Origin: Deltaproteobacteria bacterium
GTDB lineage: Bacteria > Myxococcota_A > Polyangia > GCA-2747355
Reading direction: 5' to 3'
NCBI GenBank assembly: GCA_020633415.1
Contig: JACKDQ010000004.1
Coordinates: 310,001-374,000 of the forward strand
Length of the DNA stretch: 64,000 nt
Program-made: the position numbers and the translations under genes
Shown here: positions 43,379-52,536 of the stretch, piece after piece
Layout of the letters: every line of letters begins with the position of its first letter
Numbering within the stretch: position 1 is the stretch's first letter
The notes under the pieces: generated by a model
Seen by the model: only the letters and a program-made list of their open reading frames with translations
Database searches by the model: none
Told to the model about the DNA's origin: nothing

Positions 43379-45274
43379 GTGAGAATTCGAGGGCTTTTTC
43401 TTATCGCCGGCGTCTTTTTGATCTACGCCTGCGCTAGCCATCAGGCGTCCAAGCCGACGGTCACGCCGCCGACGGAAAAAGGCGCTGAAACGACGGCGAC
43501 GCAGCAGGCTGTGTCGGCGGCGGATGCGATGGTTTTTTTGGAGCGCGTTGAGGACGAGCTGCTCAGGCTGTGGTCGACCGCGGAGCGCGCAGCATGGGTG
43601 CGACAGACCTATATCACCGATGACACTGCGGTGATCGCCGCAAAAGCACATGAAGAGCTGATGGCCTACACCGCCAAGGTAGCCGCCGAAGCGACGGCCT
43701 TCGACAAGCTCGATTTGTCGCCTTCGGTGAGGCGCCGATTGAAGTTGCTCAAGCTCAGTTTGACGTTGCCATCGCCGCCCGATGCGAAGCAGCGCTCCGA
43801 GCTAGCAGGCCTAGCGACCGAACTCGACAACATCTATGGCAGAGGGAAATTCTGCGACGAGAAGCTTGCCAAGAGTTGGAAGCGGCTGGCCAAGGCCAAG
43901 GCGCTGCCCAAGGACAATTGCTTGGCGCTGGGGCAGCTCAAGCTGATCATCGCAAAAAGCCGCAACTACGATGATTTGCTGGCGGCCTGGAAAGGCTGGC
44001 GCACGATCGCACCGCCGATGCGGGCCAAGTTCGAGCGCTATGTCGAGCTGGGCAACGCCGGTGCCCGCAGCCTCGGCTTTAACGACCTCGGCGAGCTGTG
44101 GAAGTCCAACTACGACATGTCGCCGGAAGCCTTCGAGGCGGAAGTCGACCGGCTCTGGTCGCAGGTCAAGCCGCTGTACCAGGATTTGCACTGCTACACG
44201 CGCACGCGCCTGCAGAAGACCTACGGCAAGAAGAATGTTCCCGACGGTAAGGCGCTTCCGGCGCACTTGCTGGGCAACATGTGGAGTCAAAGCTGGGAGA
44301 ACATCCAGTCGATCCTGCTACCTGAGCGCTCGGCGGCGATCGACCTGGAGCGCACCTTTGCGCAAAAGAAAATCGATGAACAGGAAATGGTTCGCTACGG
44401 CGAGCGCTTTTTCACCTCCTTGGGGCTGACAAAGCTGCCCGAGACGTTTTGGCAGCGTTCGATGTTCGTCAAGCCCAGCGACCGTGAGGTGGTCTGCCAC
44501 GCCAGCGCATGGGACGTCGACTATGAGTCCGACCTGCGGATCAAAATGTGTATCCGCAAAAACGGTGAGGACTTTAATACGATTCACCATGAACTCGGGC
44601 ACAACTACTACCAATACTACTATCGTCAGCAGCGCCCACTGTTTCGCAACAGCGCCAACGACGGATTCCACGAAGGCCTCGGCGATACGATCTCGTTGTC
44701 GGTCACGCCCTCGTATCTGGTCAAGCTCGGCTTGCTGAACCGCGCACCGACCAACGATCTGAATACGTTGATGGAGCGTGCCTTGGGCAAGATCGCGTTC
44801 TTGCCGTTTGGCATCCTGATCGACAAATGGCGTTGGGATGTCTTCTCGGGCAAGATCACGCCCGCCAACTACAACAAGGCCTGGTGGGATCTGCGCACCC
44901 GCTATCAAGGTATTGCGGCGCCCGTTGAGCGCAGTGAGCAGGATTTTGACCCGGGCGCGAAGTTTCACATTCCGGCCAACGTGCCGTACACCCGCTACTT
45001 CCTCGCTCACATCTTGCAGTTCCAATTTCACCGGGCGCTCTGCAAGATCTCGGGGCACGAAGGGCCGCTGCACAAATGCTCGATCTACGAAAACAAGGCC
45101 GCGGGCGAGCGGCTAAAGGCAATGATGGAGATGGGGATGTCCGAGCCGTGGCCCAAGGCGCTCGAAGCGCTGACCGGCGAAAAGAAGATGGACGCCAGTG
45201 CAATCCTTGCCTACTTCAAGCCGCTGCACGATTGGCTCAAGAAGCAAAACCAAGGGCAGCAGTGTGGTTGGTAG
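43379..45274 (+). CDS. M2 family peptidase (ACE-like peptidyl-dipeptidase), lipoprotein
   Basis: A 631-residue zinc peptidase. The GTG start is set by GGGAGG upstream and gives a leader with lipobox 'IYACAS' (Cys 18). The zinc site is HHELGH at about residues 402-407, and the third ligand is the Glu in 'GFHEGLGDTISLSV', closely matching the 'GFHEAIGD' of angiotensin-converting enzyme. ACE-type enzymes remove C-terminal dipeptides. A 180-residue helical N-terminal region precedes the catalytic core. The lipobox suggests it acts at the cell surface or in the periplasm. It converges with the acyltransferase gene across a terminator. Confidence 0.9.
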   Translation: MRIRGLFLIAGVFLIYACASHQASKPTVTPPTEKGAETTATQQAVSAADAMVFLERVEDELLRLWSTAERAAWVRQTYITDDTAVIAAKAHEELMAYTAKVAAEATAFDKLDLSPSVRRRLKLLKLSLTLPSPPDAKQRSELAGLATELDNIYGRGKFCDEKLAKSWKRLAKAKALPKDNCLALGQLKLIIAKSRNYDDLLAAWKGWRTIAPPMRAKFERYVELGNAGARSLGFNDLGELWKSNYDMSPEAFEAEVDRLWSQVKPLYQDLHCYTRTRLQKTYGKKNVPDGKALPAHLLGNMWSQSWENIQSILLPERSAAIDLERTFAQKKIDEQEMVRYGERFFTSLGLTKLPETFWQRSMFVKPSDREVVCHASAWDVDYESDLRIKMCIRKNGEDFNTIHHELGHNYYQYYYRQQRPLFRNSANDGFHEGLGDTISLSVTPSYLVKLGLLNRAPTNDLNTLMERALGKIAFLPFGILIDKWRWDVFSGKITPANYNKAWWDLRTRYQGIAAPVERSEQDFDPGAKFHIPANVPYTRYFLAHILQFQFHRALCKISGHEGPLHKCSIYENKAAGERLKAMMEMGMSEPWPKALEALTGEKKMDASAILAYFKPLHDWLKKQNQGQQCGW

Positions 45275-45309
45275 CTAGCCAGCGCCTTTTGCACGAGCGC
45301 TGCTGATCG

Positions 45310-45345
45310 GGCGGTGGGTGCTTCGCGCTCACCGCCTTTGTCTTG
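45310..45345 (+). terminator. Rho-independent-like terminator
   Basis: GGCGGTG (45310-45316) pairs with CACCGCC (45330-45336) and is followed by TTTGTCTTG on the plus strand. It lies between the converging M2 peptidase and acyltransferase genes and best serves the plus-strand gene. Confidence 0.65.
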
Positions 45346-45351
45346 TCCGCG

Positions 45352-46536
45352 CTAGCTCTGCTCGTCGTCGTCGGCGGCCACTGGCTGGTGGGGTCCGGTG
45401 ATGCGTCGGCGCAGCGAACGAACGAGGTCGATCGCGCGGTCGGCCGCATCGCAGGCCGTCGAGCGCAGCGATGGGCGGCGAACCTCAAGCGACTGTAAGG
45501 TGTGCTCAGTTGCACCGAGTTGGCGCTTGTAGCGCGCTGCGCCGCAGAGCAGATCGTATGCGCTGAAGCCCTCGTCGATCGCGGAACGGATCGCGTAAAT
45601 GTGCAGCGCGAGCCCCGGTCGTATCGTCGCCGGCACGCCGTCGATCACCCGGCCACTTTGGTAGACATAAACGCGGTTGTTCCAGAGGATCTGATACAGC
45701 GCGGCGATCGCCTGACCCTGGGCGCTGAGCGTGACCAGGCGTCCGTGTGCGCCGAGCTCCTTGACCACGCGACGATGAAACGCGCGAAAGACTTGGGAGG
45801 CGAAGGCGCCCGGCTGACCGCTGCGACTCCAGCGCTCGCGGTGCAGGGTTTCTAGCGTGTCGAAGGCGGCCTCGAGATTCGTCGCACCGTCGTAGCAGTC
45901 GACTTTCTGGCTATTCTCTGCCCACTTCTCGAAATCGCGCACGGTGCGCCGCACGAGATAGCGGCTCTTTTTGGAGAGTGTGGCGACATAGGCATCGAAC
46001 GTCTTCGGCAGCTCGATCACATGGGTCGGCTCCGAGTCGCGCAGCTCGGCGTGGATGCCACGGCGGTTCAGCTCGTCGACGAGCTGTTGCCCGAAGGCCG
46101 ATTCGCCCATCATTTCGTCGATCGTCAGCCGCTGCCATTTCGGGCTGTCGGAACTGGTCAACCATCGTGCGGCTTGTTCCGCCACCGCCTGCTCGAAGCC
46201 ACGTGCTGAGATCGGTCCGATATAGCAGGAGCAAACCGAGTCCTCATCACGCTCGCCACAGCCGATCGCTTCGAGTTGATCGATCGGCACTAGCCCTTGA
46301 TAGTTAGCGTGGCGAACGCTCAACGGTAGCAGGCCGACCAGACGATCTTGATCGAAGACCGCCAACGTCATCATCGTGCGGTGCTGAAGCGGCGCGTAGA
46401 GGTCCCACCAGGTCAATAGCCACTCCGGGCTATTCATCGGGCTATTCTGGTCGCTCGATTGCTGCAGCGCTCGCCATTTCTCGGCGAGCACACGCAGCCG
46501 CTCGGCATCTGCGACGACCTCATAGCGAAGTGACAT
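45352..46536 (-). CDS. BcsL/CelD-type GNAT acyltransferase
   Basis: A 394-residue protein of the CelD/BcsL (FemAB-like) acetyltransferase group. 'SPEWLLTWWDLYAP' near residue 40 and 'LLPLSVRHANYQGL' mark the N-terminal domain. 'TLSKKSRYLVRRTVRDFEK' and 'RERWSRSGQPGAF' mark the second, with 'QAIAALYQILWNNRVYVYQSGR' (in part) as the acyl-CoA-binding core. Members act in polysaccharide or envelope acylation. It lies 62 bases downstream of the amidase on the same strand and may be the last gene of that transcript, although its role there is unclear. Confidence 0.85.
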   Translation of the reverse strand: MSLRYEVVADAERLRVLAEKWRALQQSSDQNSPMNSPEWLLTWWDLYAPLQHRTMMTLAVFDQDRLVGLLPLSVRHANYQGLVPIDQLEAIGCGERDEDSVCSCYIGPISARGFEQAVAEQAARWLTSSDSPKWQRLTIDEMMGESAFGQQLVDELNRRGIHAELRDSEPTHVIELPKTFDAYVATLSKKSRYLVRRTVRDFEKWAENSQKVDCYDGATNLEAAFDTLETLHRERWSRSGQPGAFASQVFRAFHRRVVKELGAHGRLVTLSAQGQAIAALYQILWNNRVYVYQSGRVIDGVPATIRPGLALHIYAIRSAIDEGFSAYDLLCGAARYKRQLGATEHTLQSLEVRRPSLRSTACDAADRAIDLVRSLRRRITGPHQPVAADDDEQS

Positions 46537-46598
46537 TACTCGGCAAGTCTACTGGATGGTGCGTCGCTCGCCCACAACGAAATTCAGCGAATGTTGCG

Positions 46599-47972
46599 CT
46601 AGCGCACTCCGAGCGGGCACAGCCGTTGAACTTGGCTGCAGAGCGCGAGGATTTCCGCTTCTGTCGCCCGTGGTCCGATGACCTGCAAGCCGACCGGTAA
46701 TCCTTGGGGATCGCGACCAGCGGGCACCGAAGCGACGGGCAGGCCGGTTAGGCTAAAAACGAAAGTCGGTGCGACCCAGTCGATGTAGGTTTGCATCGGC
46801 TTGCCATCGATCGTCTGGGGAAAGTTCTCTTCGACGGGAAATGGTGGCACTGCCATTGTTGGCGTGAGCAGGAAGTCGTAGCGTTGCCAGAGCTCGGTGA
46901 GGGTTTGCCAGATTGCCGCCCGTGCATGCTCCGCTTCGGCCAATTGAGCGGTCGTCACCGCATCGCCGAGCGCGATGTTTCCGGCCACGTTGGGGCCGAA
47001 CTTGTCGAGCAGGTGTCGACGTCGCCAGTGTTTGATGACCATCCATAGCCCGCGAAAAGCGAGAAACGCTTGCCGGCCGGCCGAGAAGTCGAGCTCGATC
47101 TGGTCGACGGTCACGCCGTCTTCGCGCAATGACAACGCCGCATTGCGCGCCACGCGCTCGACGGCTTGGTCGATACCGATGCCGGTGGTGTCGGCGCAGT
47201 AGGCCACGCTAAGTGGCCGATCGCTCGGTCGGGGATCTGACCAGCTCAGTTGATGGACCGGCGAGCGAGGGGTTGGCCCGCTGAGCGCAGCCAATCCGGC
47301 GGCGATGTCCTCAGCGAAGCGTCCCATCAGCCCGGTAACCTGCAACTGATCGAAGAGGAACGAGCTCGGATAGGTTGGGATCAGCCCCGGCGACGGTCGC
47401 AGTCCGACGACACCGCAAAACGAGGCCGGGATGCGCAGCGAACCACCGAGGTCTGTGCCTTCGGCGAGGCTGATCATTCCGCTGGCCAGCGCGGCGGCGC
47501 CGCCGCCTGTCGACCCCCCCGCAGATCGAGCAGGATCGTGCGGGTTTCGCGTGCGACCAAAGACCTCGTTGAACGTGTTGCCGCCCGCCGCGAACTCGGG
47601 CGTGTTGGTCTTGCCGATCAGTACCGCACCGGCTTGGCGAAGGCGCTCGACGACCACCGCGTCAGCCTCGGGGATATGGTCGGCGTAGCTCGGTGAGCCA
47701 AAGGTTGTCCGCAGACCGGCCGTTTCGGTGACATCTTTGATGCCCACCGGTAGCCCACAGATCGGCCCGGCCTGGCCGGCGTCGATCGCTGCCTGCGCCG
47801 CTCGCGCGTCGTCGAGTGCTCGCGGTGAGAGTGTGACGATCGCGTTGATCGTCGGATTCTCGGCTGCAACTTGGGCCAGCGCGGCCTCGGTCAGTTCGAC
47901 CACCGAGACCGCGCGCTCCTCAAGTAGCTGTCGCTGTCGACAGCCACTTAACTTGAGCAGTTCGCTGGCCAC
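46599..47972 (-). CDS. Amidase (amidase signature family)
   Basis: A 457-residue amidohydrolase with the Ser-cisSer-Lys triad: Lys in 'GLPVGIKDVTE' (about 78), cis-Ser in 'SAGGSTGGGAAALASG' (about 152), and the nucleophile Ser in 'TDLGGSLRIPASFCG' (about 176). It cleaves an amide bond; specificity cannot be read. The GTG start lies three bases after the cyclase stop, so the two are co-translated. Last enzyme of the second molybdenum-hydroxylase operon, which suggests its substrate is the ring-opened amide or acid made upstream. Confidence 0.93.
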   Translation of the reverse strand: MASELLKLSGCRQRQLLEERAVSVVELTEAALAQVAAENPTINAIVTLSPRALDDARAAQAAIDAGQAGPICGLPVGIKDVTETAGLRTTFGSPSYADHIPEADAVVVERLRQAGAVLIGKTNTPEFAAGGNTFNEVFGRTRNPHDPARSAGGSTGGGAAALASGMISLAEGTDLGGSLRIPASFCGVVGLRPSPGLIPTYPSSFLFDQLQVTGLMGRFAEDIAAGLAALSGPTPRSPVHQLSWSDPRPSDRPLSVAYCADTTGIGIDQAVERVARNAALSLREDGVTVDQIELDFSAGRQAFLAFRGLWMVIKHWRRRHLLDKFGPNVAGNIALGDAVTTAQLAEAEHARAAIWQTLTELWQRYDFLLTPTMAVPPFPVEENFPQTIDGKPMQTYIDWVAPTFVFSLTGLPVASVPAGRDPQGLPVGLQVIGPRATEAEILALCSQVQRLCPLGVR

Positions 47973-47975
47973 GCG

Positions 47976-48758
47976 CTACTTCCCGAAGGCGACGGTGCGG
48001 CAGAATGCAGCCTCACCACCTTTGAACTTCCAGGGAAAGCAGCCGATCGTCAGCCGTTGGTTTTGCAGCTCCGGCTTGTCGATCTCTCCGCCGAGGTTCT
48101 CCATGTGCATGCAGTTGTGGGGGAACAGCGCGTTGTGGGTCAGCTGGTAGTCTTTTTCCGGGAACAGCTTCGCTAGCTCTTCTTTGCCAAACTTCGCTTC
48201 GCAGGCCGCGCGGACGCGGTCGCAATGGCCAAAGCTGCCCGCGCCGAGGAAGCGACCGATCGGCAGGTTCATCGGGTGATCGGTCGAAACGGCGTCGACG
48301 CCCCAGATCTTGATCTTCTTCTTGAGCAGCCAATCGACCATCGACGGGTGGGCACCCGGATGACGGTGAATGTATTTCTCTTCATCGGCGCGCTCGCCGA
48401 ATTGGGCGTATTGGCTCCAGCCGGTGTGCAACACCAGCATGTCGCCCTCGCGCACCTCGACGCGTTTCTCGATCATCTCCGGGGTGTAGATCGCGAAGTC
48501 ATCCATCTCGTCGCGCAAGTCGACGATTACGCCCTCGCGGCAGAGCCAATCGAGTGGAATCTGATCGATCGTCATACCGTTGGTCACGAAGTGGCGCGGG
48601 GCATCGATGTGCGTGCCGATATGATTGGAGGTCTGGATGTACTGAGCGTTGACGCCGTGCTCGGATTTGCGCTTGAAGTACTTGCACTCGAACGGCGGGT
48701 AATAGGGCCAGAAGGATACCTCTTCGTTGAGTGGCTGCGAAAGGTCGTAAAGCTTCAT
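47976..48758 (-). CDS. Cyclase-family metal-dependent hydrolase
   Basis: A 260-residue member of the cyclase family (kynurenine formamidase / isatin hydrolase fold). The metal-binding signature HxGTHxDxPxH is complete as H46-G48-T49-H50-D52-P54-H56. The start MKLYDLSQPL is preceded by GAGG at a spacing of 9; the upstream extension is not family-like. Known members open lactams or hydrolyse formamides. Sitting between hydroxylase subunits and an amidase, it is well placed for ring opening of a hydroxylated N-heterocycle. Confidence 0.93.
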   Translation of the reverse strand: MKLYDLSQPLNEEVSFWPYYPPFECKYFKRKSEHGVNAQYIQTSNHIGTHIDAPRHFVTNGMTIDQIPLDWLCREGVIVDLRDEMDDFAIYTPEMIEKRVEVREGDMLVLHTGWSQYAQFGERADEEKYIHRHPGAHPSMVDWLLKKKIKIWGVDAVSTDHPMNLPIGRFLGAGSFGHCDRVRAACEAKFGKEELAKLFPEKDYQLTHNALFPHNCMHMENLGGEIDKPELQNQRLTIGCFPWKFKGGEAAFCRTVAFGK

Positions 48759-48798
48759 CGGTCTATCCTCTTGTTGGTGCGCCGAGCCGTGGGGCTGA

Positions 48799-49680
48799 TC
48801 AGCGCGTCTCGCCGCGCGCCCGGGCAAATGCCGTGTTTAGCGCGCGTTCGGTTAGTTTTGTCGCAAGGTGCCTACGAAAGCGGGCACTCGCGTGGATGTC
48901 TGAAGGGGGATCGATGTCCTGCGCTGCGGCGATTTGGGCAGCGGCCTTGGCCAGCTCGGCCGAGGGCGCCTGACCGTTTAGGGCGTCTTGGGCGTTAGTC
49001 GCGAGCGCTGGTGTTTCACCGGCGCTGACGAAGCAAATCCGGGCGTCTTTGACCTTGCCCATCATGCCCAGCCGCACCGTCGCCGCCACGCCGAGCAGGG
49101 CGTAGTCTCCGTGGCGCCGTGCGACTTCGACGAAACACCAACCGGTTTTCTTGGGCAGCTCGTCGAAAGCGACCTCCGTCAGCAGCTCGTCGGGTTCCAT
49201 CGCTGTCGTTAGTAGGCCAACAAAGAACTGCGGTGCATCGACCCAGCGTTCGCCACGGGTGCTACGCAGACAGATGCGTGCGCCGCGCACCGTCATCGCC
49301 GCCGGAAGCTCCGCTGCGGGGTCGGCGTGCGCGATACTTCCGCCGAAGGTGCCGCGATTGCGAATCTGTACGTGGGCAATGTTGGGCATTGTCTCGGCGA
49401 GCAGTGGGGCTTTTTGGGCGACCAACGGATGTCTTTCGACCATGCTGTGGCGCGTCAGTGCGCCGATATGCATTTGGCCGCGCTTTTCTTCGATGAAACT
49501 CAAAGCGCTCAGGCGGTTGATGTCGATCAATATCGCTGGCTGGGCCAGTCGAAAGTTCATCGCCGGGATCAGGCTCTGGCCACCGGCCAAGACCTTGGCC
49601 TCGTCGCCATGTTTGGCCAACAGCGCGAGCGCCTCGTCGAGCGATTCGGGGCGGAAGTATTTGAAGGGTGCTGGCTTCAC
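48799..49680 (-). CDS. Molybdenum hydroxylase FAD-binding subunit (CoxM-like)
   Basis: A 293-residue medium subunit with 'KVLAGGQSLIPAMNFRLA' (about 28-45) and 'RNRGTFGGSIAHADPAAELPA' (in part, about 110-125), the two FAD-binding signatures. 'FRPESLDEALALLAKHG' opens the protein. The GTG start overlaps the stop of the Mo-binding subunit (GTGA). Gene order in this operon (2Fe-2S, Mo, FAD) differs from that of the first hydroxylase cluster (FAD, 2Fe-2S, Mo), so they are not a simple local duplication. Confidence 0.95.
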   Translation of the reverse strand: MKPAPFKYFRPESLDEALALLAKHGDEAKVLAGGQSLIPAMNFRLAQPAILIDINRLSALSFIEEKRGQMHIGALTRHSMVERHPLVAQKAPLLAETMPNIAHVQIRNRGTFGGSIAHADPAAELPAAMTVRGARICLRSTRGERWVDAPQFFVGLLTTAMEPDELLTEVAFDELPKKTGWCFVEVARRHGDYALLGVAATVRLGMMGKVKDARICFVSAGETPALATNAQDALNGQAPSAELAKAAAQIAAAQDIDPPSDIHASARFRRHLATKLTERALNTAFARARGETR

Positions 49681-52052
49681 GCGTTCTCCCTTCCCGGGCT
49701 CGTCTTCTCGTCGCCGTAGACCAATTCGAACAGGCGATTGGGACTCAGCGGGATCTCGCAGATCGTTAGATCCGGTGCGATCGGCCGCAGTGCATCTTCA
49801 AGCGCTTGGGCGTAGAGCGCTCCCACGGGGATCGTTCCGGCTTCGCCTGCACCCTTTACGCCGAGCGGCGTTAGCGGTGAGGGGGTCTCGACGTGATCGG
49901 AGATCACCGTCGGCACGTCGCAGGCGGTGGGCAACAGGAAATCCATCAACGAGGCGTTGAGCAGCTGGCCGTTTTCGTCGACGTGCAGTTGCTCGTAAAA
50001 GGCGTTGCCGATACCCTGGGCGACGCCGCCCTGGATTTGGCCCTCGACGATCAGCGGATTGATCACGCGGCCACAGTCGTGAACGACGACGTAGCGTTTG
50101 ATCGCGACCATCATCGTCTCAACATCGACTTCGAGCACGATCGCATGTACGCCACTCGCGGTGGCGCCACGGTCGGGGCCGAAGTAGGCGGTCGCTTCGA
50201 GGCCAGGTTCAGTGCCGGGCTTGACCGCACCGCGTAGCGGGTTGGCTTGAGCGGCGAGATCGCCCAAGCTGATCTTCTTGTCGGCTGAACCGGCGACGCG
50301 GACCACGCCATCGCAAAATTCGAGCTGATCAGGGCTAGACTCGAGCAGTGTTGCGGCCAAGGTGGCGGCTTTTTCGCGAACTTTTAGCGCCGCAGCATGG
50401 CAAGCGTTGCCGGCCACCACCGCGCCGCGCGAAGCGAACGTCCCGCTGCCCCAGTGGAACTCGCGGGTATCTCCGGTGACGACGTGAATGTCCTTGATGT
50501 CTGCGCCCAAGATCTCGGCGACGACCTGCGCAAACGCCGTGTAGTGTCCCTGTCCTTGGGTTCCGATGCCGGTGGCAATGCTGATCTTTCCACCGGGCTC
50601 GATGCAGACGCGCGCGCCTTCGTAGGGACCGATGCCCGTGCCTTCGATGTAGGAAACCACGCCAATGCCGAGATGGCGACCTTCGGCGAGCGCCTGGGGC
50701 TGCTGCTCCTTGCGAAAGCGCTCGTAGTCGATGTGCACCAAGGCCTTTTCTAGCGCCGGCAAATAGTTGCCGCTGTCGTAAACCAGCTCGGCGAAGTCTT
50801 GGTAGATCACTTCTTGCGCTTTGGGGAAATCCTCGGGGGGGATGTAGTTTCGACGCCGGATCTCGACCGGGTCGATCTTGAGCTTCTTTGCGGCGATGTC
50901 GAGCAGGCGCTCCATCACGAACACACCGTGCTGGCGACCAGCGCCCCGGTATGGCGTGACGGTCACGCGGTTGGTGAACACCGCGGTGAATTCGCTGTGG
51001 TAGTGGGGGATGTCGTACGGACCGATCAGCGTGCACTGACTATTGATCGGCACCGTTAGCCCGTAAGGGTTGTGCGCGCCGTTGTCGTGCAGAAAGACGT
51101 CTTTGACGCCGACGATGCGGCCGTCTTTGCTGATCGCCAATTCGGCATCGTGAATTTGTCCGCGCTCTTGCGTGGTGGCGTAGAAGTTTTCGTGTCGATC
51201 CTCGATCCACTTGACCGGTCGGCCGAGCTGTTTCGAGATCCAGGGTACGACGACCTCTTCGGGATAGAACATCATGATCTTGGGCCCGAAGCCGCCGCCG
51301 ATGTTGGGCGCGATCACGTGCACCTGACTGACCGCCAAGCCGAGCATTCGCGCCAGACCGCCGCGAATTGGAATCGGCGCCTGTGTCGTGTCCCAGACCA
51401 GCAGCTTTTGCGCCTTGGGATCGAAGTGCGCCAAGATGCCGCGGTTTTCGATCGCCGCCGCCGTCCCGCGGTCGTAGACGAAACGCTGTGTGATGCGCAG
51501 GTCGGCGCTCTGCTCGATTGAGCCGTAGTCTCCTTTGAACTGGGTGACCTTGGCGGCAACATTGGACGCAAGGTCTTCGTGAACGCGCGGCGAACCTGCG
51601 GCAAGCGCGGCTTCGAGATCGATCACCGCGTCGAGCGGATCCGCGTCAAGGTAGACCAGCGCTGCGGCGTCTTCGGCGAGGTAACGGCTGGTGGCGACGA
51701 CCGCCGCGTAAGGTTCACCGGCGTAGACCACCTTGTCTTTGGCCAGCGGTACCTGGGTGCGCTCAAAAAATTCCAGGCGCTTGACCGGCGGCGGTGGCAC
51801 CAGCAGCGGTCCCGGCGCCCAGTAGTCGCCGAGGTCTGCCGCCGTATAGACTGCGACAACGCCGGGCATCTTGCGCGCTTCTGTGGTATCGATGCTGTTG
51901 ATCCGCGCGTGGGCCAGATCGCTGCGCACGAAAGCGACGTGCAGCGTATCGGGCAGCGTGATGTCGTCGATGAACTGCGCGCGTCCCGTGAGCAGATCGT
52001 AGTCTTCGTTGCGTCGGGCTCGCTGGCCAAACGCGCGACCGGCACGACTCAT
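49677..52052 (-). CDS. Molybdenum hydroxylase Mo-binding large subunit (form II CoxL-like)
   Basis: A 791-residue catalytic subunit. 'NIGGGFGPKIMMFYPEE' contacts the molybdopterin-cytosine cofactor, and the catalytic Glu is in 'GVKGAGEAGTIPVG' near the C-terminus. The active-site loop reads 'TPYRGAGR' (about 370), not the AYRCSFR of true CO dehydrogenase, so this is a form II/aldehyde or N-heterocycle hydroxylase. Also visible: 'FIDDITLPDTLHVAFVRS' at the N-terminus and 'GTGIGPYEGARVCIEPGG'. Overlaps its neighbours by four bases at both ends. Confidence 0.95.
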   Translation of the reverse strand: MSRAGRAFGQRARRNEDYDLLTGRAQFIDDITLPDTLHVAFVRSDLAHARINSIDTTEARKMPGVVAVYTAADLGDYWAPGPLLVPPPPVKRLEFFERTQVPLAKDKVVYAGEPYAAVVATSRYLAEDAAALVYLDADPLDAVIDLEAALAAGSPRVHEDLASNVAAKVTQFKGDYGSIEQSADLRITQRFVYDRGTAAAIENRGILAHFDPKAQKLLVWDTTQAPIPIRGGLARMLGLAVSQVHVIAPNIGGGFGPKIMMFYPEEVVVPWISKQLGRPVKWIEDRHENFYATTQERGQIHDAELAISKDGRIVGVKDVFLHDNGAHNPYGLTVPINSQCTLIGPYDIPHYHSEFTAVFTNRVTVTPYRGAGRQHGVFVMERLLDIAAKKLKIDPVEIRRRNYIPPEDFPKAQEVIYQDFAELVYDSGNYLPALEKALVHIDYERFRKEQQPQALAEGRHLGIGVVSYIEGTGIGPYEGARVCIEPGGKISIATGIGTQGQGHYTAFAQVVAEILGADIKDIHVVTGDTREFHWGSGTFASRGAVVAGNACHAAALKVREKAATLAATLLESSPDQLEFCDGVVRVAGSADKKISLGDLAAQANPLRGAVKPGTEPGLEATAYFGPDRGATASGVHAIVLEVDVETMMVAIKRYVVVHDCGRVINPLIVEGQIQGGVAQGIGNAFYEQLHVDENGQLLNASLMDFLLPTACDVPTVISDHVETPSPLTPLGVKGAGEAGTIPVGALYAQALEDALRPIAPDLTICEIPLSPNRLFELVYGDEKTSPGRENA

Positions 52053-52534
52053 CGTCCGACTCCGCTTTCCACGGCCTTTTTCACCGCCGCGACGATGTTC
52101 GCGTAGCCGGTGCAGCGGCAGAGGTTTCCCGAGAGCGCTTGACGGATCGCCGCCTCATCGGCCGTCGGGTTGTCGCGCAAGAACGGCACCAGCGTCATCA
52201 GAAAACCCGGCGTGCAAAAGCCGCACTGCAGCGCATGCTCTTGGTGAAACAGCTCCTGCAACGGATGCAACGTATCGTTCTTGGCCAAACCTTCGACGGT
52301 CTCGATCGATTGGCCATCGACCTGAACGGCGAAGATGATGCAAGAACGCACCGACTCGCCGTCGAGCAAGACGGTGCACGCCCCGCAAACGCCGTGTTCG
52401 CAGCCGACGTTTGTCCCGGTCAGCTTGAGCTCGTGCCGCAAGAAGTCGCTCAGCAGCAGCCGGGGTTCGATCAAACGGGTGTACGTCTCGCCGTTGACGC
52501 TGACGGTGATTTGAACCTTGGTTTCGTCGTGCAT
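52049..52534 (-). CDS. Molybdenum hydroxylase 2Fe-2S subunit (CoxS-like)
   Basis: A 161-residue small subunit. Cluster ligands are C45, C50, C53 and C65 ('CEHGVCGAC') and C104/C107 plus C139/C141 ('QCGFCTPG', 'CRCTGY'). The start MHDETKVQ lies three bases after the stop of the CoxG-like gene; a longer reading runs through that gene and is rejected. Its stop overlaps the large subunit start. Confidence 0.96.
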   Translation of the reverse strand: MHDETKVQITVSVNGETYTRLIEPRLLLSDFLRHELKLTGTNVGCEHGVCGACTVLLDGESVRSCIIFAVQVDGQSIETVEGLAKNDTLHPLQELFHQEHALQCGFCTPGFLMTLVPFLRDNPTADEAAIRQALSGNLCRCTGYANIVAAVKKAVESGVGR

Positions 52535-52536
52535 AG

